Source of the DNA: Zasmidium citrigriseum
Lineage: Eukaryota > Ascomycota > Dothideomycetes > Mycosphaerellales > Mycosphaerellaceae
Assembly (NCBI GenBank): GCA_002786025.1
Contig: NHNW01000015.1
Location: 248,001-312,000 of the forward strand
DNA length: 64,000 bases
Reading direction: 5' to 3'
The notes beneath the pieces were generated by a model. That model ran no database searches and was not told the origin of the DNA. It was given only the letters and a program-made list of their open reading frames with translations. A program made the position numbers and the translations under genes. Shown one piece after another: positions 20,910-29,774 of the stretch. The stretch's first letter is position 1, and each line of letters starts with the position of its first letter.

Positions 20910-22070
20910 ATGCTGCCGTGCGCCAACGTCTGGAAGCGCGGCAGCAGACTGCTTCGATTGCCATGCGCTGAATTCGAAAAGGCCGCCGTTGGCGGCAATG
21001 GACATCAAGCCCGCGCCGCAAGCACTTCCCAAGCCACCCAGAAAAAGGTCATCTTCTCCGGCATCCAACCTACAGGAGTTCCGCATTTGGGCAACTACCT
21101 GGGTGCTCTACGACAATGGGTCAAACTCCAAGATGAGACCGATAAGTCGACACGACTGATGTACTCGCTGGTCGACCTCCACGCCATCACAATCCGCCAA
21201 GACCCAGCTCAACTTCGACAATGGAAGAAGGAATCTCTTGCAATGCTGCTGGCAATTGGGCTGGATCCGACTCGATGCACAATCTTCCACCAAAGCGACG
21301 TGCCCGCCCATTCCGAGCTGATGTGGATTCTTTCTTGCCAAGCATCTACTGGCTACCTGGGCCGTATGACCCAATGGAAAGACAAGACCTCCAACGAGAA
21401 AGAAGGTAGCGAGCGTTTGAAGTTGGGTCTCTTTTCCTACCCGGTGCTCCAAGCTGCTGATGTGCTGGTTCACCAGTCGACGCATGTACCTGTTGGACAT
21501 GATCAAGCACAGCATCTGGAATTTGCAAGAGAGATTGCCCAAGGTTTCAATCACCTCTACGGGGCCGGCACGCTGACTGTCCCAGAGACAATCATCAGTC
21601 CTGCAAAGCGTGTCATGTCTCTCACAGATCCCAGTTCAAAGATGTCCAAATCGAATGCGAATCCGAAGTCCAGGGTTCTACTTACCGATTCTGAGGAAAC
21701 CATTAAAGCGAAATTGAAAGCTGCCGTTACCGACTCTGTGGACGGCATCACATACGATACCGAGAATCGACCGGGGGTGAGCAATCTGCTTGACCTCATC
21801 TACCATTGCGAGGGCCGCACAGACTCAAGTACGGACGGAAGTGGCCAGACAGCTCTAGCCAAGGAGATGGATGGCATGAGCCTTCGAGTTGTCAAAGAGA
21901 GAGCGGCAACCGCTGTCAATGATGTGGTGAAGCCCATTCGAGAGCGATACGCCGAGCTCATCGGACAGCAAGACTACCTCGATGAAGCCGCTGCAGCTGG
22001 TGCCTTCAAAGCCCAAATCAGTGCCGCCGAGACAATGCAGAAGGTCAGAAAGGCGATCGGACTCGCATAA
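20910..22070 (+). CDS. MSW1: Mitochondrial tryptophanyl-tRNA synthetase
   Basis: Charges mitochondrial tRNA-Trp. Single exon of 386 residues; the frame is open upstream but the first real ATG is 20910. The N-terminus (MLPCANVWKRGSRLLRLPC) is a basic mitochondrial presequence. Class I signatures are present: the HIGH-like PTGVPHLGNYLGAL (~51-64) and the KMSKS loop as SSKMSKSNANPKS (~240-252), with VPVGHDQAQHLEFAREIA between them as in bacterial-type TrpRS. The length is in line with organellar/bacterial enzymes and shorter than the cytosolic form. Confidence 0.93.
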   Translation: MLPCANVWKRGSRLLRLPCAEFEKAAVGGNGHQARAASTSQATQKKVIFSGIQPTGVPHLGNYLGALRQWVKLQDETDKSTRLMYSLVDLHAITIRQDPAQLRQWKKESLAMLLAIGLDPTRCTIFHQSDVPAHSELMWILSCQASTGYLGRMTQWKDKTSNEKEGSERLKLGLFSYPVLQAADVLVHQSTHVPVGHDQAQHLEFAREIAQGFNHLYGAGTLTVPETIISPAKRVMSLTDPSSKMSKSNANPKSRVLLTDSEETIKAKLKAAVTDSVDGITYDTENRPGVSNLLDLIYHCEGRTDSSTDGSGQTALAKEMDGMSLRVVKERAATAVNDVVKPIRERYAELIGQQDYLDEAAAAGAFKAQISAAETMQKVRKAIGLA

Positions 22071-22409
22071 GGGGATGTATGATATTGTAAGCGCTGCATC
22101 ACACGTGTAAGAAGGAATGCATCAGTCTCTAGCAGGCCCGTATTTCTAGCTCAATGTCAAGCACGAAGAGCTCATCAATTTCGACGTTTCTTTTATGCCC
22201 TTACAATCGAATGGTATGAGAGATTGCAAGACACGTTTCCGGGGGCTGGAGTTCGCTTCCGCCCAAAGCTGGCACTGCCACCTCTGTGCGACCTTGAGGC
22301 CGCCTCAAGCCTTGGCTGGCTGTATATGATCAACAACTGGACCCCATGAACTAGATTGGGAGCTCTGTTTCGAACTGCCGAAAGAGACGATGATGACAAC
22401 CCATAAGCC
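22071..22409. other. Intergenic region, no gene seen
   Basis: About 340 bp between two plus-strand genes. Nothing beyond a likely terminator and promoter region was noticed. Confidence 0.35.
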
Positions 22410-23870
22410 ATGAGTTGGGGCGGCGGATCATTCGGTGGTGGAGGAGGTGGAGATTCTTTCGGCGGCGGCGGTGGAGGCTCGCCCACTGGCGGCTCATTCA
22501 ACACCTTCTCGGGCATCCAGCACAACGATCATATTGACCATCATCAGAACGACCATCAATACCCATCAAACGTCGCCAACACCGAGTCATCAACGAATCA
22601 CCAAGCCGACCATGCTCAGGGTCATTCGACAGAAACAGGCCAGCAGGACTCCGGACAAGCTGCCGATGACAGCGGCTTTATGCCGTCGGTAGACATTCCC
22701 AGTACCATGGTTAACGACTGGACTCAAGCATCGCACCTGTTCAACATTGACGACGACGCCTTGTCTGACCTGGCCTACCCAGCAGGCATCTTCCAAAAAC
22801 GGCTCGCTAAGAACGCATTCCGCCTGATCAAGTTGACTTTGGACAGCCAAAGGAAGCCCATCATCACGATTCATGAATACAAGTCTTTCTCGGACTGTCC
22901 TGCCTACACCTCTCTATCCTGGTCCTGGGGAACCTCGCGACTGGCTTATTGCGTGCAAGTGGACAACTACACAGTGGACCTCTACGTTCGGCCAAACTGC
23001 TACGCTGCGCTTCATCATCTGGCCCAAGGGGCGGGGCACAATGCTGACTATTACTACTGGATTGACGCCATCTGCATCAACCAAAGCGATCCAGTCGAGA
23101 AGGCACGACAGGTGAGCATGATGGGCCACATCTACTTTCAGGCAGAGCGAGTCGTCGCATATGTTGGCGAAGCAGACGATACCTCTCGGTCGCTCTTCAA
23201 ACGGGCAAGACAACCATCCAGCGCTCCCACTCCAGCCCATGATGCTCGGGATCTGCTAGACTTCACCCAGCGCCCATGGTTTAGTAGGACGTGGGTGATA
23301 CAGGAGGTCCTTTTGGCCCGCAAAATCGACCTCCGGGCCGGTGCAGACACACTCCCCTGGCGCCTCTTCGAATCCCATTACAACAAAGTCGCCGGCTCCT
23401 CTCAATCCCGCTCCTCACTCATCCACCTCCGCCAATGGTACATCCAACAGTCCACCCGCATGCTCGGTCCCTCACGAGGAGACTACATCCGCGCCGCAAA
23501 CATGATGACCTCCCTCCCACCCATCGCCGCCCTCGAACACTCCCAGCTTTACGACCTCATGCAAAGAACCTGGAACTTCGAAGCCGGGCTCCGAAGGGAT
23601 GAATTCTATGCCATGATGTCTTTGTTCTCGGAGTCTTTTCCTGAGAGATTGCAGCCCAACTATCGCCAGCGGAGGAATGGAAGGCTTAAAAAAGGGGATG
23701 AAGTGGTTTTTGCTGCGCTGAACGTTTTCATGTTAAAGAATTGTGATTGTCAGATGTGGTCGATTGGGTGGAAAGCTCTGGAGAGGGAGAGGAAGATTGG
23801 GGAGAGGGGCGGGTTGAGGAAAGCGAGGGGAGTTGCAATGCGATTCTTTGAACCCGTCATGCTGCGGTGA
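22410..23870 (+). CDS. HET domain protein with Gly-rich N-terminus
   Basis: Single exon of 486 residues. HET domains (PF06985) act in heterokaryon incompatibility in filamentous ascomycetes, where they trigger cell death on non-self recognition, though most members are uncharacterised. Three core motifs are visible: YTSLSWSWG (~168), WIDAICINQSD (~215) and RTWVIQEVLL (~292). Before the domain is a ~34-residue low-complexity stretch of Gly/Ser/Phe repeats (GGGSFGGGGGGDSFGG), followed by a His/Asn/Gln/Asp-rich segment, which looks disordered and possibly prion-like. The C-terminal ~100 residues are basic and helical. One of three HET genes in the window. Confidence 0.88.
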   Translation: MSWGGGSFGGGGGGDSFGGGGGGSPTGGSFNTFSGIQHNDHIDHHQNDHQYPSNVANTESSTNHQADHAQGHSTETGQQDSGQAADDSGFMPSVDIPSTMVNDWTQASHLFNIDDDALSDLAYPAGIFQKRLAKNAFRLIKLTLDSQRKPIITIHEYKSFSDCPAYTSLSWSWGTSRLAYCVQVDNYTVDLYVRPNCYAALHHLAQGAGHNADYYYWIDAICINQSDPVEKARQVSMMGHIYFQAERVVAYVGEADDTSRSLFKRARQPSSAPTPAHDARDLLDFTQRPWFSRTWVIQEVLLARKIDLRAGADTLPWRLFESHYNKVAGSSQSRSSLIHLRQWYIQQSTRMLGPSRGDYIRAANMMTSLPPIAALEHSQLYDLMQRTWNFEAGLRRDEFYAMMSLFSESFPERLQPNYRQRRNGRLKKGDEVVFAALNVFMLKNCDCQMWSIGWKALERERKIGERGGLRKARGVAMRFFEPVMLR

Positions 23871-24546
23871 TTTGGAATGCTCTGAAACCCATCTCTGGCA
23901 TAACTTTCAGCCTGTATTGAAGCGGCGAGTTGAGATAGGCCGAATCCCGTCACCTCCTCTGGCATTTCCGGTCCGCTTACTCTTGACTGCGTACATGGAG
24001 GGATCACTCTCTTGGCGACGAAGTCAATATCACAGCCTGCCCTAGGTTTGAGGCCAAGAGCCTCCATTTTGCCCCCATTGGGGAAGCGCAGACCTCCCTG
24101 TTCTCTAGGGCACACGACATACGAGGGGAACACTTCTCCTCGCTGCTATCCCTTCAAGTATGCCCAACCTTGCACTCGTGAGCCTCTCTGGCCAGGTGAT
24201 GCTACCTCTGCTCGTCTGCTGGAGGCGCATCCGATGCTGCCAAGCAAGAGTCTGCGAAAAAACTCTCAGGTCGACCCCTGAAAGTTCTCTGCGGTACCTT
24301 TGACCCCTTCAGTCACCGGCTTTGTCATCACGCGTGTCGCTCCAGGGCCTGGCCTGTACAGCAGCGTTTCGCTGAAGCTCGCATTGCGTGTTAGCTCTCG
24401 GAACGTCTCTGTATTGGACATTGGATTTGGCCTGATCCGAGAGCGAAACTCTGCGGTTGCGCTGGCTCGATTGGTACATTGGGTTTCCGCGGCATGTGCT
24501 ACCGTGAGCAATGCCGAAAAACGAGACTTTACGAGTCTGAAGCCTC
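23871..24546. other. Intergenic region between convergent genes, no gene seen
   Basis: About 680 bp between the stop of the HET gene and the stop of the Zn2Cys6 gene. Several overlapping short frames occur on both strands, but none has family likeness. Confidence 0.4.
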
Positions 24547-26515
24547 TCACAAACCCGTCATGTCTCCTCCCGGTAACATTTGGCCCTGCATCCCTTCGTT
24601 ATAGAAGAGGTCGAACCAACTCATATCGGCGGGGAATGTGGTCAAGTCGACTCCGCTGTCGTAGCTCGAGCTGCTCGGGGCGGCAGGGACATCGGTCCTA
24701 GGGTTGAAAATCTCGTTCGCGGCTCGTTTCAGCTGCGCCGACACGTACTGTGAAATGGCCCAGTTTCGACTCAGAGACTTGAGAACGCCGATAAGTAGGG
24801 CGACTCGGTCGCGGTTCTGTTGCGTCGTCGAACGTGGGTAGGCTGAGCAGGCCGACAGCTGGACAATGCACGCAAAGACCAAGCCACAGATCAGGAACGG
24901 AGAGTTCTTCTCAATTGGCAGGGTTGCGAGGTTGGCAAGGTCTTTGGACGCGGTCATTGCTTTGACGGCATGTTGGGTCGATGTTGGCGAGACTTGTTCC
25001 ATATGCTGTTGTGCGCAAGCAATCTCCGCGGCCGGCGGCATGGTGATGGGAAGTTCGGACCTGGGAAAGTGAAGGAAGATGCTGGCGCATTGGATGAACA
25101 TTGTCGCCTGAAAGAGCATCTGATCGACTTCTCCGGCATGATTGACTATCGTGGCTTTTTCGTTCGGGAGGTGGAACTTCCAACTAGCGATCGCGTTGTC
25201 AATGGCCTGGATTGCGTCTGCGTGAGCTTCGTTCGTTGTAGAGACTGCGAGCACTCTTGATAGGATGCGAATGGCATCGATCCGGTAGCAGAAGGATGAG
25301 AACTGGCGTTCATCGTCGGAGAAAAGCCTGCCGTCAAACTGGTCGAGTGATTGTGGACTCGCAGGTATGCTACCTTCGCTGTATTCTGTCTCCTCACAAG
25401 GTAGAAGTGTCGTCGCGAGTACGGAATTGGCCCTGAACGAGGTGTGACGGTGGAGCGCTGCCAAGTACCCATCGGACACGTACAGCTCCCACCACGTCCG
25501 TCGCAGACTTTCTTCGTAGATCGCATCGCCATGACCGTGCTTTGCAGCGAATTCAGCGGTGTTCATACGAAGTTCGATGGCCATGTCTGCAGCCTTTGTC
25601 ATGGCTGGCATGGCTTCCGTCGGCTCGTATCGCGCATGCATGGCAATGGAGTAGAGAAGTAGAGCCTGTACGACTTCGGGCGACTTCTCATGGCATTCAG
25701 CCATTGCTGTCGCAACGAGTGTCCTCATGCAGTCGCTGGAGATGTTCGGAGCATAGTGACTCCCAATGAACCTGACGACTGCTCTTAGGCATGGTGGATA
25801 GATCTGATCGAAGTAGCGGCCACGAGGCACGAGGAACGGATGTCCAGGATAGAAGTTGGAGTAGAACAAGTTCGTGAGATGCTCGTCTTCAGATCGAAGA
25901 GACGAGCGCGATGATGACGATGTTGGCGTTGAGGCCTCGTGAGAAGTGTTGATGGCCGGCGGCTGTTGTCGCCCGGCGACGTTCAAGTCTGTCCAACAAC
26001 CGTTGGGTGAAGTATGCCGCAAGTTTGACGTCGATCGCACTGTTCATTGTCAGACAAGCTCGAGGTTTGCATCGATCACACGGCCAGCCATACCACTTGG
26101 CAATGTATGTTGCGACGGGAGGTTCGGGTGTGCCGCATCGAAAGGGGGCGTAGACGGTAGCGATCCTGCAATGTTCCGAGGGGACTGCATTCGCCTTGAT
26201 CGACCACCACATCCACGTCGCGATGGCGTGTAGCTGCAATGCAGTCCCCTTGCCGTGCAACGTGAGCAGACTGGTACAGCTGCATCACACTTCAGGTGCT
26301 TCTTTCTGCATTCTGTGCACGCTAATGGCGATGGTCGTTGTGGACGATCCACTCTGTCGCTAGCAATGGCCGCCTGTCAAGTCGTTAGATCGAGTACGCA
26401 TGTTCACTAAACCCTCCGAACCGGTGAGTTTCATGAAAGTGGGTTGGAGCGACCATCGAGTACTTCAAACTCGGTGAAGGCCTTAAGAAAAGCTGATGGA
26501 TGTACTACTCACCAT
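24547..26515 (-). CDS. Zn2Cys6 transcription factor with fungal_trans domain
   Basis: DNA-binding regulator of unknown target. The best model has exons 26513-26515 (the ATG alone), 26094-26373 and 24547-26039, with introns of 139 bp (GTGAGT...TTGACAG) and 54 bp (GTATGG...AACAG), giving 591 residues. The zinc cluster is near the N-terminus (~19-46): six cysteines in C-x2-C-x6-C-x6-C-x2-C-x6-C spacing, starting CTECRKKHLKC. A Ser/Thr/Pro-rich linker follows. The middle homology region includes FYPGHPFLVPRGRYFDQ and EESLRRTWWELYVSDGYLAA, a common fungal_trans motif. The target pathway cannot be inferred from neighbours, which are HET genes. The ATG-only exon is inferred from splice signals and reading frame. 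Confidence 0.85.
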
Positions 26516-27048
26516 TGTAAGGGCCCGGTCTTTAGAACAATCGCTTGTCGGTTGAATCGATGTGGACCATCAAAGCACATGCATGTCGATGGTTAGTTGG
26601 GTTTCAATCGCAGTCTTGGTGAGTATGGCAAGGTAGTCGCCGAATGAATCCCCGAGTCGCCGTCTATGATCGCAGGGTCCGGGGTAGAATTGATGGTACG
26701 TTGGCCACCTATCTTTCGAGTTTATTAATCGCAGCCGGTTCCATCCGTTTAACACCACAATAACAGTGCGATGGCAGTCCCTCCAAGACTAAACGATGTC
26801 CTGTAGTGCATGGGAACGCAATTGATGATCCGGCGATTGTTGGACGATGTGCCCCCGATGGTCAAATGTGGCCGCTGGGGCAACCGCTTCTTCTGGCATT
26901 TAGGGTTTCTCAAGACACTCGGCAGCAAGGTCCGGGGAACGACTTTCGTGAGTCCGCTACAGTGGAGTTTAAGTAAGCATAGGGCTCACGCTTCGATATG
27001 TTATTGTCTCGTGTCTGCCCATGGGAGGAACGGGCGATGATAAAGTGG
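26516..27048. other. Intergenic region, no gene seen
   Basis: About 530 bp, holding the promoter of the Zn2Cys6 gene and the 3' end of the second HET gene. No repeat or RNA gene was noticed. Confidence 0.35.
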
Positions 27049-28992
27049 TCATCGTTGCGCATTCTTCACGAGTCGGAAGAACATTGCATGGTTTCCTTCT
27101 AGACCACGTCGCAGTCCCTTGGCATGTAAACACATCTTTAATCCGGGCAATATCGGTCTGTTCACCATCTTCCTGAAAGATCGTTGAGTGAACAGCTTGA
27201 GCCTCATTCTCTCTTGCTGTCTCTCCAACTGTCGCATCTCGGAGGAATGTTCATAGTCCTTTGGCTTCCAGGATTTGCCCTCGAGGTCACGTTTCCCGTT
27301 CGAAGGCGTATCTTGACAACGAGAACAGCCCAAGCCCCCAATCTGGACCGGTTGCAGGGGAAGTCCAGCCCAAAGCTTCGCTACGTCCTCGGAGATGCCC
27401 ATGGTCATACCAATCTTGTGGAATGTCTCTGTGCCATCTTGCAGAAGGGATGGTTGTACGACCATCAACACAGGGCGACCATCTGATGCTTCAGCTTCGA
27501 AATCGAGGACGCGTGCTATTGCATTCGGAGGCGATTGACCAATGACTACGACCGTCAAGCACCTCAGTCTCGTCGAACCCGATAGTGCAAGGTAGCACAA
27601 ATAAGCTTCACCAACGTTGACCCCCAGCATTCGGCTCTGTTGAAGGGCAAGGAAGTCGTTCCACACGACTTGCTGGAAGTTGCTGCTCAGAACCGGCTGG
27701 AAGGTGTCCTCTTTGCGGCATGCGACCGTCCGCACCGCCCGAGCATAACTTTGTACTAGAACTTGAGCAAGAACTCGAGCTTGTCGTGTGTTGTAACGAC
27801 CGCCCCCGAAAGCCCAAACCAGCTTGAGGGCAAGCGACCAGTTGCCTTCCGCAAACAGAATCAAGGTGATGTCCCGGTAGATACTGCCGGATTCAGGTTC
27901 ATGGATGTGACATAGCCGACGAATAAAGCGAGCGAATCCAACGAATCGGGCAGTGGCGATGACTGAGCCATTCATTACGGTGGTTGGACCAAGGGGTTTG
28001 ACGGCATCCAGGCCTGAGCAGCCGGAAACCTCGTGCCGATTCGAGAACTGCGGAAATACACAATTCCTTCGTTCGCTCTCAACAAGTAGACTCGGAGAAG
28101 CTGGAAGTAAGATCCATCGAATGTTGCCTCGACGAACGGCTTCTTCACACCATCTCTCCCACGCCCTGGCCCTGCTTTCGCCACTGATCGGTTTCAATGT
28201 GACACCAGATGCTGCCATACACCCATACACTTCGTCGACAGGCACCGTAGCTTTTCGATTTCCAGGGAGCTCCATGATCCTTGTACGGTCGATGCTTCGT
28301 AATCTGGCGTTGGCCATGCCGGCAAAATGGGCGTCGAGAACCCTGAATTCTGGTGTCAAACATTCTTCGATTGCCAGGGTATTACAAATGTCTGGCAAGG
28401 CGGAAATCACAAAGTCGTCGATTTTGATAGGTCGCAAGTCGAATCCGACCCAGAGGACAGATTTGGCAAGAACATATTCTTGTAACGTCCATATACGGGT
28501 CGCCCACTTCGTGCTAGCCAAGCGAAGCAAGTATCGTTTGCCCAACAACAACCACTTGCGTCCTTCGGCACTCTGCCAGTAGGAGCCTTCTTCTTTCCAC
28601 GCCTCGGCCTGACACATCGCAAGGGCTCCCTCCAACTTCCCGGTCAACCAATCCACGTCCGTTTGTGTGGCGCCGATATGAGACGAGATGAAGACAAGCA
28701 CGCACTCAGCCTCTCCAAAGATACGGTCCATGAGCGGGATCTGTTCCAGCTTGTCGTTTTCGTCGTTTTGATCGATGCATACTGTATCGAACCAACAATA
28801 CTTGATGTCGGGATATCGTTGATGAGCGACAGCTTTCATCCCTTTGCCGGCAAAACATTTTGAGAAGGCGCAATCCGGAGGGAAGACATTCTCGCTCCAC
28901 GTATGGGAAGCTGCGAGGTACGGCGGATGGTGGTCCAGATCGAAGACTTCGAGACATTCTCCCTCAATGTGAAATAGTCGAAAATGCGGCAT
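27049..28992 (-). CDS. HET domain protein
   Basis: Single exon of 647 residues. The first real ATG is at 28992 (MPHFRLFHIEGE); the frame is open a few codons upstream but from a TTG. The HET core is N-terminal: YLAASHTWS (~26), YCWFDTVCIDQND (~66-78) and TRIWTLQEYVLAKSVLW (~165-181). The long C-terminal half (~240-647) has no recognised domain; it includes a PVDEVYGCMAASGV segment, as seen in many HET proteins, and a basic tail. Unlike the first HET gene it has no low-complexity leader and starts directly with the domain. A role in non-self recognition is a family inference only. Confidence 0.88.
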   Translation of the reverse strand: MPHFRLFHIEGECLEVFDLDHHPPYLAASHTWSENVFPPDCAFSKCFAGKGMKAVAHQRYPDIKYCWFDTVCIDQNDENDKLEQIPLMDRIFGEAECVLVFISSHIGATQTDVDWLTGKLEGALAMCQAEAWKEEGSYWQSAEGRKWLLLGKRYLLRLASTKWATRIWTLQEYVLAKSVLWVGFDLRPIKIDDFVISALPDICNTLAIEECLTPEFRVLDAHFAGMANARLRSIDRTRIMELPGNRKATVPVDEVYGCMAASGVTLKPISGESRARAWERWCEEAVRRGNIRWILLPASPSLLVESERRNCVFPQFSNRHEVSGCSGLDAVKPLGPTTVMNGSVIATARFVGFARFIRRLCHIHEPESGSIYRDITLILFAEGNWSLALKLVWAFGGGRYNTRQARVLAQVLVQSYARAVRTVACRKEDTFQPVLSSNFQQVVWNDFLALQQSRMLGVNVGEAYLCYLALSGSTRLRCLTVVVIGQSPPNAIARVLDFEAEASDGRPVLMVVQPSLLQDGTETFHKIGMTMGISEDVAKLWAGLPLQPVQIGGLGCSRCQDTPSNGKRDLEGKSWKPKDYEHSSEMRQLERQQERMRLKLFTQRSFRKMVNRPILPGLKMCLHAKGLRRGLEGNHAMFFRLVKNAQR

Positions 28993-29774
28993 CTTTGACA
29001 ACTAGTCGTGATGACTAGGTTAGGGCTGGGTTGGGCGGACTGGGAGAGTCAGCCGCAATGGCTCGTAAACTCGCAAGGTCGACAACACCATAGGACAGGC
29101 AAGTGAGATACCTTGAGTGTTCATCGAACTGTTGCATGGCTTCGCATCCCCACAGGACCCTGTCACGCTTGTTGAAATGGTTGATTTTGATTCGTCTTCC
29201 AGCGAGTCGTGCATGGGACATCCATCGCCGTTTCGGCCGAAAGATGGCGGCTTTCGCAATGGCGCTCGCTGCGAATGTCGATTCATACGCGCGCGCCGCG
29301 TTGATGCTCAGAATGCATCCTTGCCGGGCTGCATAGGTTAGAAGTAGGTGCGAAGGTTTCACATGAAAGGAGAAACAGCTGGAGTCAACCCGCGCAAGGA
29401 TGGCAGCCGCGCTAGCGAGAGCAAGGACCATCTAGTGAGCAAAGCAACTTCAGCCATCGACGACATCCGTGGAATGTTGGAGTCAACTAGCAGGCTTTAC
29501 ATCCCGTAGTCCTCGATTGCTAGAATTGAAGTTTGCGACACTGTCAACCTGAAGACTTTCTAAATCGAAATATACACTTGATTCGCGTGTCTAGATATTG
29601 GTATCTAAACGCTTCTAAGAAATCGCTCTATATGCTATTAAATCAGTTCTTAACTTTTGGTTCAAATCGATCAACTCGATCACGGTCAAATCCAACAATC
29701 AAAACTCGCTCGCTCAACAAACATCCACCCATGCTCTCACCGAAATCACTCAAAATAGGAATCAGCACTCAGAG
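28993..29774. other. Intergenic region with an AT-rich patch
   Basis: About 780 bp. The part from roughly 29520 to 29770 is clearly richer in A and T than its neighbours. A 138-codon minus-strand frame (29015-29431) starts with ATG but shows no family likeness and is not called. Confidence 0.4.

Noticed and set aside
24300..24701. 133-codon plus-strand frame overlapping the 3' end of the Zn2Cys6 gene
   Set aside because: It is antisense to a well-supported gene and has no family likeness.
29015..29431. 138-codon minus-strand frame with a hydrophobic start
   Set aside because: Protein composition is not convincing, there are no family motifs, and it lies in the promoter of the second HET gene.
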